A DNA stretch of 46,387 nt from Actinomycetota bacterium (GTDB taxonomy: Bacteria; Actinomycetota; Actinomycetes; Streptosporangiales; Streptosporangiaceae). Shown in pieces: positions 16,067-22,912 of this stretch. Position numbers and translations under genes: made by a program. Position 1 is the first letter of the stretch. Each line of letters starts with the position of its first letter. The notes beneath the pieces were generated by a model. It saw nothing but the letters and a program-made list of their open reading frames with translations. It was not told the DNA's origin and made no database searches. Location of the stretch: NCBI GenBank assembly GCA_021324595.1, contig JAJPIV010000136.1:1-46387 (forward strand). The letters run 5' to 3'.

Positions 16067-17120
16067 CCCGCTCGGCACCTCCTCGCGCCAGGACGCCGTC
16101 GCCCGGCCCGGCGTCGCCTCCGCCGTCCTCGGCCGCCCAGGCCGCGACCCGGCGCCAGTACCGGCTCACCAGCCCGGCGATGCCGCCGGGCACGAACACC
16201 ACGACCACCAGCAGGAAGACCCCGAGGATGGTCAGCTCGGCCCCCGGGTGGGTGACCAGAGCGGTCTGCACGACGGCGAGCAGGGCAGTGCCGATGATCG
16301 GCCCGCTGATCGTGCCCATCCCGCCGATCACCAGCATCGTCACGTCGATGCTCATCGGCGTCAGGCCCATCACGCTCGGGTCGATGCTCTGGTTGAAGCA
16401 GACGTACAGGGATCCGGCGATCCCGGCCAGGAAGCCCGAGACCGCGAACGCGATCAGCCGGTACTTCAGCGGGCTGACGCCGCGGGCCGCGGCGTAGGCC
16501 GGCGCGTCCCTGATGCCCCGCAGCGCGATGCCGAGCGAGGACCGGCTGACCGCCGCGACCGCGGCCGTCGAGGCCACGACCACGGCCAGCGCCGTCCAGT
16601 AGTAGTACCGGTCCGCCGCGGCGATGCTGTCCGAGCCGAAGAGGCCCCGCACGATCGGCAGCCCGAACGAGCCGCCGGTCAGGCCGCTGCCGTCGTTCAG
16701 GATGACGTACTGGACGACCTCGGCGAACGCGAACGTCAGCAGCGACGTGTAGATCCCGTACAGCCGCAGCGTGGGGAACGCCAGGAGCACCGCGGCGACG
16801 GAGGCGACCCCGCCGCCCGCCAGGACCGCCAGCCACGGCGACACCGGGGTGTGCAGCATGAGGATGCCCGCGCCGTAACCGCCGAGCGCGTAGATGGCGA
16901 GCTGGCCGAAGTTCCACACCCCGGCGATGCCGAGGACGAAGTTCCAGCTCGTGTTGAGCACCAGCAGGATCAGCGTGGTCACCATCACGGTCATCGCGTA
17001 CTGGTTGGAGACGACGACCGGGACCATCGCGGCGATCGCGACGAGCAGCGCGGTGACGCCCCAGCGCCCCGCCGTCATGTCGGGGAACGCGATCGCGAGC
17101 CCGGACTGGCGCGCGCTCAC
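16056..17120 (-). CDS. livM: Branched-chain amino acid/amide ABC importer permease, LivM type
   Basis: 354 residues from GTG 17120. LivM-type membrane protein with about ten hydrophobic helices. Conserved blocks include NTSWNFVLGIAGVWNFGQLA, ALGGYGAGIL, SSLGIALRGIRDAPAYAAARG (the EAA-like loop that contacts the ATPases) and MLVIGGMGTISGPIIGTAL. With LivH it should form the transmembrane channel of a HAAT-family importer (amino acids, amides, urea, small carboxylates). Its GTG overlaps as GTGA the TGA that would end full-length LivH, which indicates the original coupling even though LivH now has an internal TAG. The C-terminal tail is hydrophilic and overlaps the hydrolase gene. Confidence 0.9.
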   Translation of the reverse strand: MSARQSGLAIAFPDMTAGRWGVTALLVAIAAMVPVVVSNQYAMTVMVTTLILLVLNTSWNFVLGIAGVWNFGQLAIYALGGYGAGILMLHTPVSPWLAVLAGGGVASVAAVLLAFPTLRLYGIYTSLLTFAFAEVVQYVILNDGSGLTGGSFGLPIVRGLFGSDSIAAADRYYYWTALAVVVASTAAVAAVSRSSLGIALRGIRDAPAYAAARGVSPLKYRLIAFAVSGFLAGIAGSLYVCFNQSIDPSVMGLTPMSIDVTMLVIGGMGTISGPIIGTALLAVVQTALVTHPGAELTILGVFLLVVVVFVPGGIAGLVSRYWRRVAAWAAEDGGGDAGPGDGVLARGGAERDVA

Positions 17121-18013
17121 AGCCGTGCCTCCGACGGCCGTCCGAGCAGGCCGTAGGGCCTGAAGATGAGCACCAGCAGGATCACCCCGTACAGGATCGG
17201 CAGCGACCAGGTCTCGCCGACCAGCACCTCGGCGACCGCCTGGATCAGGCCGATCGCCTAGGCGGCGTAGACGGTGCCCGGCAGGCTGCCCAGTCCGCCG
17301 AAGATGACCACGATCAGCGCCTCGAGCAGCGGCAGGTCGCCGGCCTGCGGGTAGGCGAAGTACAGCCCGCCGAGGAAGACCCCGGCGACTCCGGCGAGGG
17401 CCGAGGCCAGGCCCATGGTCAGCGGGTAGAGCTTGCTCACCGGGACGCCCATCAGCCGCGCGGCGTCCAGGTCCTGGGCGACCGCGCGGATCGCCATTCC
17501 CCAGCGGCTGCGGGCCAGGAAGATCCCCAGGCCCCCCATCATGGCGACCGAGACGATGGCCATCGCGAGGGATTGATACGGCAGGTTGACGCCGTGGTAG
17601 ACGTTGATCCCGCCGGAGATCACCGGGGTCACGTTCCGCTGCTGCGGCCCGAGGACCTCCAGCGCCACGTTGGAGAGGATCATCGCGACCGCGAACGTGG
17701 TGATGAACGTGACCATCTCGAAGTCGATCGCGTTCATCCGCTTCATCAGCGGCTGCACCGAGACCAGCTGGGTCAGGGTGCCGAGGGCGAACGTGGCCAG
17801 GAACGCCAGCACGATGGCGATCACCGGGTTCCAGCCGGCCACCACCAGGATGCCCCAGCCCATGAAGCTGCCGACCATGACCATCGACCCCTGGGACATG
17901 TCCAGGATCCGCAGCGTCCCGTAGATCAGGGTCATGCCGATGGCGACCAGGCCGTAGATTGAGCCCAGGATGACCGTGGTCACGAGGATGCCGACGAGGT
18001 CTGACAGGCTCAT
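17117..18013 (-). CDS. livH: LivH-type ABC importer permease interrupted by an in-frame TAG
   Basis: From ATG 18013 the frame encodes a typical LivH: SIYGLVAIGMTLIYGTLRIL, SQGSMVMVGSFMGWG, SRWGMAIRAVAQDLDAARLM and LIVVIFGGLGSLPGTVYAA. A TAG at 17260-17258 then ends it after 251 residues. Read through, the same frame continues for 46 codons (AIGLIQAVAEVLVGETWSLP, then YGVILLVLIFRPYGLLGRP) to TGA 17119-17117, exactly overlapping the LivM start. The full 298-residue length is normal for the family, so the stop is a nonsense change, a sequencing error, or a readthrough site. Without the tail the last helix is missing. The gene starts 4 bases after LivF. Confidence 0.88.
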
Positions 18014-18017
18014 CGCG

Positions 18018-18737
18018 TCACACGCTTCCGAGGTAGGTCTGGACGATGGTCGGGTCGGCCGACAGCTCGGCGTAGCCTCCGGAGGCGACGATCGCGCCGG
18101 TCTCCAGGACGTGCACCGAGTCGGCGACCTGCCCGACGTGGGTGAAGTTCTCCTCGACCAGCACGATCGTGGCGCCGGCGGCCTTGAGCTCGGCGATCGC
18201 CTCGTACACGGTGTCGATCGCCACCGGCGCCAGCCCCAGCGAGGGCTCGTCGATGAGCATGATCCGCGAGGGCCGCATCAGGGCCCGGCTCAGGCTCACC
18301 AGACGGCGTTCGCCGCCCGAGAGCGTCCGCGCCCGCTGGCGCGCCCGGGAGGCCACCGCGGGGAAGCGCTCGTAGATCTTCACCAGCTCGGCACGGCGCG
18401 CCCGCCAGGCGGGCCCGGGGAACGCGCCCATGAGCAGGTTGTCCTCGACCGTCATCTCGGCGAACAGGCCGTCGCCCTGGGGCACGTGGACCAGCCCCAG
18501 GGCTGCGATCCGCTCCGCCGGCCATCCGGCCACGTCGGTCCCGCCGAGCTCCACTCGCCCGGCCGAGGGCCTGACCAGCCCGCTGATCGCGCGCAGCAGC
18601 GTCGTCTTGCCATGCCCGTTCGGGCCGATCACCACGGCGACCTCGCCCGCGCCGACCCGCAGGCTCAGGTCGCGGATGACGGCCGAGTCTGCGTACCCGG
18701 CCCGCAGGCCGGCCACCAGCAGGCGCGGCTCGCTCAT
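18018..18737 (-). CDS. livF: ABC importer ATP-binding protein, LivF type
   Basis: 239 residues from ATG 18737, overlapping the LivG stop as ATGA. Motifs: Walker A VIGPNGHGKTTLLRAI (with His where Ala is usual), Q-loop VHVPQGDGLFAEMTVEDNLL, signature TLSGGERRLVSLSRALM (SGGE followed by RRL rather than QQM), Walker B IMLIDEPSLGLAP, and switch LVEENF in place of the usual switch His, as commonly seen in LivF proteins. It pairs with LivG on the cytosolic face to drive uptake. Length and order are standard for the family. It is followed 4 bases later by LivH. Confidence 0.92.
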   Translation of the reverse strand: MSEPRLLVAGLRAGYADSAVIRDLSLRVGAGEVAVVIGPNGHGKTTLLRAISGLVRPSAGRVELGGTDVAGWPAERIAALGLVHVPQGDGLFAEMTVEDNLLMGAFPGPAWRARRAELVKIYERFPAVASRARQRARTLSGGERRLVSLSRALMRPSRIMLIDEPSLGLAPVAIDTVYEAIAELKAAGATIVLVEENFTHVGQVADSVHVLETGAIVASGGYAELSADPTIVQTYLGSV

Positions 18738-19495
18738 CCGCCCGGCGCCTTCCTGTGCCGGGAGCCGAGGTAGACCTCGATGACCTGCTCGTCGGCGAGC
18801 ATCTGCCCGGGCGTTCCCTCGAAGAACACCGAGCCGTGGTGCATCACCAGGACGCGGTCCGCGATGGAGGTCAGCGCCCGCATGACATGCTCGATGCACA
18901 CCACGGCGATCCCGCGGTCGCGGACGCGGGCGATCAGCCCGATGGTCTGGTCGATCTCGGCCGGGCTGAGCCCTCCGAACGGCTCGTCCAGCAGGATCAC
19001 CGACGCACCGGTGGCCAGGGCCGTGCCGAGCATGAGCCGCTTGCGGTCGAAGACGCCGAGCAGGTCCGAGGATGCCCGCGCCTGGCCGGCCATGCCGATG
19101 AGGTCCAGGTACTCGGCGGCGGCCTGCCGCCGGTGCCGCGCGGGCCTCCCCGGCCGCCCGAAGGCGACCGCGAGGACCATGTTCTCCTCGACCGTCAGCG
19201 ACCGCGCCACCGTGGGCTGCTGGAACGTCCGGGCCAGGCCCAGCCGGGTGCGGGTGTGCACCGGCGCGTCCGTGATCGTCCGGCCGGCCAGCAGCACCTC
19301 GCCGCCGGTGGCCTTGGTGTGGCCGGTGATCACGTCGAAGAGGGTGGTCTTGCCCGCCCCGTTGGGCCCGGCGATCCCCAGGATCTCGCCGGCGCTCACC
19401 GCGAGGGACACGCCGGCGACCGCGACCAGCCCTCCGTAGTCCTTGCGGATTCCGCGCGCCTCGAGCGCCGGCCCGCCGCCCCGGGCTACAGCCAC
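18734..19495 (-). CDS. livG: ABC importer ATP-binding protein, LivG type
   Basis: 253 residues from GTG 19495, which overlaps the end of the binding-protein gene by 10 bases. Motifs: Walker A GIAGPNGAGKTTLFDVITG, Q-loop LARTFQQPTVARSLTVEENM, Walker B SVILLDEPFGGLSP, and switch VVCIEHVMRAL. The signature loop is unusual: LLGVFDRKRLMLGTALATGA replaces the usual LSxGQQRRLEIARAL, with no SGGQ-like core. This variant occurs in some LivG proteins, but it could weaken ATP hydrolysis or make the dimer depend on LivF. It acts on the cytosolic membrane face with LivF. The earlier in-frame residues upstream belong to another frame's gene. Confidence 0.9.
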   Translation of the reverse strand: MAVARGGGPALEARGIRKDYGGLVAVAGVSLAVSAGEILGIAGPNGAGKTTLFDVITGHTKATGGEVLLAGRTITDAPVHTRTRLGLARTFQQPTVARSLTVEENMVLAVAFGRPGRPARHRRQAAAEYLDLIGMAGQARASSDLLGVFDRKRLMLGTALATGASVILLDEPFGGLSPAEIDQTIGLIARVRDRGIAVVCIEHVMRALTSIADRVLVMHHGSVFFEGTPGQMLADEQVIEVYLGSRHRKAPGG

Positions 19496-20805
19496 GGCGG
19501 GAGCTGGAACGCGCCGGTGGTGTAGGGGTCGGGCGACACCAGGACCTGCTTGCCGCCCTGGATCTGGAACGTCAGGTGCGGCATGCCCAGGCTCGGGTCC
19601 CTGGTGTAGTCCGGGTACGGGTAGCAGGTGAGGTAGTCGTCGGGGAACCGGTAGGTGCCGCAGACCCCGCGGTACGTCGTGCCCTTGATGATCTCGTTGA
19701 TGGTCTTGAAGTCGTAGGGGTCGCCCGCCTCGGCGGCGGCGTTCGCCCACAAGTGCACCAGGTCGTACTGGTCGCCGGCGTTGCTGAAGCCGGGGCTGGC
19801 GCCGAACCGCCGGGCGAACGACGCCTGGAACGGGCCGGCGATCGGGTCGTTCTGCAAGATCCCGACCACGGTGGACCACAGCACGCCGTCGGCCGCGCTG
19901 CCGGCGAGCTGGAGGTACTGCGGGATCGACGGGGCGTACTGCTGGTAGACCAGCGACTTGGTGGGCGACTGCCGGAACTGCTTGATGAACGCCGCCTCGT
20001 CGCTAGCGGCGTAGTCGCTGAAGAACACGATGCCCGGCGGGTTGTTGCGGATGTTCACCAGGACCGCGCTCCAGTCCGCCTGCGGCGCGGTGAACTGCTG
20101 GAACATCGTCGCCTTCCAGCCGAGCTTGGTCATCTCGGCGTTGAAGGCGTTGGCGATGTTGAGGCTGTACGGGTCGTTGCTGGTGACGATCGCCATCGTC
20201 TTCGATGACGGCGTCCACTTCTTGGTCTTGATCAGCTCCTCGACCAGCACCACGAAGCCCGGCCCGTACCACGTCTCGGACGGGTCGCCCTGGAAGATGT
20301 TCGTGATGCCGTGCTGCTTGACGAAGTCGACGTTGCCGTGCCAGGTGTTCACGTGGAACGTCGGGATGCCCGCCTGGGCGACGATCGGGAACTCGACCGA
20401 GCTGTAGGTGCAGAACGGGGCGAAGATGGCCGCCACGCCCTGGGACACGAACTTCTGGAACACGCTCTTCATCACGTCGGGCTGCTGGATCTGGGTGTCC
20501 AGCACCGAGATCTGGACCTTGCGCCCGAGCACGCCGCCGCGCGCGTTGATCTCCGCCACGGCCAGCTGCTGCCCGCGGCTCATCATCTGCCCGTCGCCGG
20601 AGTACAGCCCGGTGACCGGGACCCCCGCGCCGATCGTGATCGGCGCCTTGCTTCCCGAGGACCGGCCCGACGTGCCCGGCGACGAGGACGACGCGCTGCC
20701 CCCGGCGTAGCCCGCCGCGCCTCCGACGATCAGTCCCCCGGCTCCCGCGGCCCCGAGGCCGCGCAGGAACGATTTCCTGGTCACACCCGGGCTGCTGCCT
20801 GCCAT
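19486..20805 (-). CDS. ABC importer substrate-binding protein (amide/branched-chain amino acid type)
   Basis: 439 residues from ATG 20805 with GGAGGGGG upstream. The N-terminus TRKSFLRGLGAAGAGGLIVG is a Tat-like signal with an Arg-Lys in place of the twin Arg, followed by a Ser-rich linker, so the protein is exported and probably held at the cell surface. The mature part is a type-1 periplasmic-binding fold: ITIGAGVPVTGLYSGDGQMM, QLAVAEINARGGVLGRKVQI, and a C-terminal TRDPSLGMPHLTFQIQGG block. This C-terminus is shared with AmiC/FmdD-type amide and urea binders rather than with classical Leu/Ile/Val binders. It heads the minus-strand run and lies opposite the LuxR-fusion regulator, whose sensor half is its homologue. 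Confidence 0.9.
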   Translation of the reverse strand: MAGSSPGVTRKSFLRGLGAAGAGGLIVGGAAGYAGGSASSSSPGTSGRSSGSKAPITIGAGVPVTGLYSGDGQMMSRGQQLAVAEINARGGVLGRKVQISVLDTQIQQPDVMKSVFQKFVSQGVAAIFAPFCTYSSVEFPIVAQAGIPTFHVNTWHGNVDFVKQHGITNIFQGDPSETWYGPGFVVLVEELIKTKKWTPSSKTMAIVTSNDPYSLNIANAFNAEMTKLGWKATMFQQFTAPQADWSAVLVNIRNNPPGIVFFSDYAASDEAAFIKQFRQSPTKSLVYQQYAPSIPQYLQLAGSAADGVLWSTVVGILQNDPIAGPFQASFARRFGASPGFSNAGDQYDLVHLWANAAAEAGDPYDFKTINEIIKGTTYRGVCGTYRFPDDYLTCYPYPDYTRDPSLGMPHLTFQIQGGKQVLVSPDPYTTGAFQLPPWL

Positions 20806-20869
20806 GTTCCCGCGACCCCCTCCAGTGGGCGACGGACCGTCCCGGCCCGCCAGGTGATTGAAGGAACTG

Positions 20870-20888
20870 TGACTCAGCGTTACAGTCA
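20870..20888. promoter_or_regulatory. Inverted repeat TGACT-N9-AGTCA in the divergent control region
   Basis: TGACT (20870-20874) and AGTCA (20884-20888) form a 5-bp dyad just 5 bases from a longer palindrome, within the 173-base gap between the importer operon and the regulator. It may be a half-conserved second operator or overlap a promoter. This is an inference from position. Confidence 0.3.
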
Positions 20889-20893
20889 TCGCA

Positions 20894-20911
20894 ATCCGTC
20901 AGATGACGGAT
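20894..20911. promoter_or_regulatory. 18-bp palindrome ATCCGTCA-GA-TGACGGAT, candidate operator
   Basis: Perfect 8-bp arms around two bases, between the start of the binding-protein gene (20805) and that of the LuxR-fusion regulator (20979). The size and symmetry suit a NarL/LuxR-type dimer. It is the best candidate site for the fusion regulator to control both directions. No matching copy was noticed before the second catabolic operon. Confidence 0.5.
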
Positions 20912-20978
20912 ATCTGGCCGGGGGCTGGGTGCGAGAGCATGTCCTGGCCGGGCGGGCGAGGCTGGACGGGGACGGGCG

Positions 20979-22775
20979 GTGACGGCGGGACGGACCGGCA
21001 GGCACTTCGGCGGCCCTGGTGATCCGGGGCGGCGCGGCCTGGATGGCCCCGGGGCGGCCTCGCTCGCCGCCTACCCGCAGCTGGCCGCCTATGCCCGCGC
21101 GTTCATCGAGTCGGGCGCCGCGTCGGCGGCCTTCTACTGGCCCGATCCCGGCGGCGGCTGGCTGCGGGTCAGGTTCACGGCGGCGCGGGGCGAGCCGGGA
21201 GCGCCGGGCGCGCAGGTGACCATCACCCGGACGGAGCTGCCGAGCCGGCTGACCAACCGCGAGCTGGACGTGCTCACGCTGATGGCCGGCGGGCTGAGCA
21301 ACGGCCAGATCGCCGAGCGGCTCGTCTCCAGCACCCGGACCATCTCCACGCACGTGGAGCACATCCTGGCCAAGCTCGGGCAGGCGAGCCGCACGGGGGC
21401 GGCGGCGATGGCGGTGGAGCGCGGCTACCTGAAGCTCCCGGTGCCCGGGGGCGGCCCGCTGGGCGGGCTGACCGTCGGGGTGCTGCACGCGCTGGCCACC
21501 GGGGACCCCGGCGGGCAGGGCGGGGGGCCGCGCCGTCTTGCGCCGTCCCGCGGCCGCCCTGCGCCCGTCCTGGACGCCGTGCTCGCGCCGGCGGCGGCCA
21601 GGGCCAGCCGGCCGCTCCTCATCGGCTCGGCCTTCCCGCTGCACGGGCCGGCGGCCGACGACGGCGCGCAGATGCGGGACGGCTCGGCGCTGGCGGTCGC
21701 CGAGATCAACGCCCGCGGCGGGATCGGCGGGCGGCGGGTCGAGCAGCTCGTCGTCAGCATGGACATCTTCTCGCCCGACGGGGTGCGGCGGGCGTTCGAG
21801 GAGCTCTTCGCGGCCGGCGTGGACGCCGTGACCTCCGGCTACGTCTTCGCCGAGGACCTGGCCAGGGACCTGGCCGCCGAGTACGGCGCGCCCTACCTGC
21901 ACGCGATGACGTCCCAGTCGCAGGCGGTGACGGTGCGGGACAACCGGTCCCGGTACCGGAACTTCTTCCAGGTCTGCCCGACCGAGGCGCACTACGGCCC
22001 GGGATTCATCCGCTTCCTGTCCGAGGCGCGGGACGGGGGGTGGCGTCCCCGCAGCCGGCGGATCGCGTTCATCGAGAGCGCGCTGCCCAGCGGGCAGATG
22101 CTCAACCCGCCGACGGTGGCGCTGGCGGAGCGGCGCGGCTGGGAGATCGCCTGGGTGCGGACGGTGCCGGCCTTCGGCACCGACTGGGACGCGGTGGTCG
22201 GCGACCTGGAGCGGATCGACCCGGCTGCGGTGATGATCACCCAGTTCCTCCCGGGCGAGATGGCCGAGTTCCAGATCCTGGCCCGCGGCCGGCTGCCCGG
22301 CACGGTGATCTACGCCGTCTACAACCCCTCGGTTCCCGAGTTCCTCAAGATGGCGGGCAGCGCGGCCGAGGGCCTGGTCTGGGCGACCGTCACCGGCACC
22401 TACCACGACGTCATCGGCCGGCGCTTCCGGTCCGACTACGCGGCCAGGTTCGGCGCGCCGCCGGGCTGGTCGCACGCGGGGATCGCCTACGACGAGATCC
22501 ACCTGCTCGCCCAGGCGTGGATGTCGGTGCCCAACCCGCGCGACTTCGGCGCGGTCTGCCGCGAGCTGCGGCGGGTGCGGCACCGCGGCGTCAACGGGGC
22601 GTACTTCCTCGACAACGCCGAGCAGGCGGGGCTGAGCTACCCGGACACCACGCCGGACCCCTCGCTCGGGCAGGCGCACCTCGTCCTGCAGATCCAGGAC
22701 GGCGCCCATCGCATCATCAGCCCGGCGCCTTACGCCGAGGGCCGGTTCCGCGTGCCCTGCGCCCTCCCGGGCTAG
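20979..22775 (+). CDS. LuxR-type HTH fused to a periplasmic-binding-protein sensor domain
   Basis: 598 residues from GTG 20979, without signal peptide or membrane helix. Residues 25-85 form a small uncharacterised domain. Residues 90-150 form a LuxR/NarL helix-turn-helix (LTNRELDVLTLMAGGLSNGQ, then TRTISTHVEHILAKLGQAS). After a Gly/Pro/Arg linker, residues 212-598 form a type-1 periplasmic-binding domain (LLIGSAFPLHGPAADDGAQM, ALAVAEINARGGIGGRRVEQ) with a C-terminal TPDPSLGQAHLVLQIQDG. Both ends match the exported binding protein of the divergent importer (AVAEINARGG; T-DPSLG--HL--QIQ). It is therefore probably a cytosolic one-component regulator that senses the transported compound, comparable in logic to AmiC controlling AmiR, but in one chain. 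The ribosome site is weak; a leaderless start is possible. Confidence 0.88.
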   Translation: MTAGRTGRHFGGPGDPGRRGLDGPGAASLAAYPQLAAYARAFIESGAASAAFYWPDPGGGWLRVRFTAARGEPGAPGAQVTITRTELPSRLTNRELDVLTLMAGGLSNGQIAERLVSSTRTISTHVEHILAKLGQASRTGAAAMAVERGYLKLPVPGGGPLGGLTVGVLHALATGDPGGQGGGPRRLAPSRGRPAPVLDAVLAPAAARASRPLLIGSAFPLHGPAADDGAQMRDGSALAVAEINARGGIGGRRVEQLVVSMDIFSPDGVRRAFEELFAAGVDAVTSGYVFAEDLARDLAAEYGAPYLHAMTSQSQAVTVRDNRSRYRNFFQVCPTEAHYGPGFIRFLSEARDGGWRPRSRRIAFIESALPSGQMLNPPTVALAERRGWEIAWVRTVPAFGTDWDAVVGDLERIDPAAVMITQFLPGEMAEFQILARGRLPGTVIYAVYNPSVPEFLKMAGSAAEGLVWATVTGTYHDVIGRRFRSDYAARFGAPPGWSHAGIAYDEIHLLAQAWMSVPNPRDFGAVCRELRRVRHRGVNGAYFLDNAEQAGLSYPDTTPDPSLGQAHLVLQIQDGAHRIISPAPYAEGRFRVPCALPG

Positions 22776-22831
22776 GAGCCCGGCCCGCGGGGTCTTCGGG
22801 TCATCGCGGGGCCGGGCGACCTGTTCCCAGT

Positions 22832-22900
22832 CGCGCGCCGGCGGCCGCGCCCCAGCCGCGGGGGCGCTGCACCCCGGGATGCCCTGCCGCCGGCCGCGCG
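22832..22900. terminator. GC-rich imperfect hairpin between convergent genes
   Basis: CGCGCGCCGGCGGC (22832-22845) pairs with GCCGCCGGCCGCGCG (22886-22900) apart from one extra base. Two imperfect direct copies of a CAGCCGCGGGGGCGCTG-like segment flank the second arm. It lies between the convergent ends of the fusion regulator (22775) and the dehydrogenase (22913), so a bidirectional terminator is plausible. No U-tract is present, as is usual at this GC content. Confidence 0.35.
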
Positions 22901-22912
22901 CGAGGCCGTGCC

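Noticed and set aside
17251-17265. Selenocysteine or pyrrolysine recoding at the livH stop
   Set aside because: The codon is TAG, not TGA. No stem-loop typical of recoding was seen, and nothing in the window suggests a pyrrolysine system. Ordinary mutation or error is likelier.
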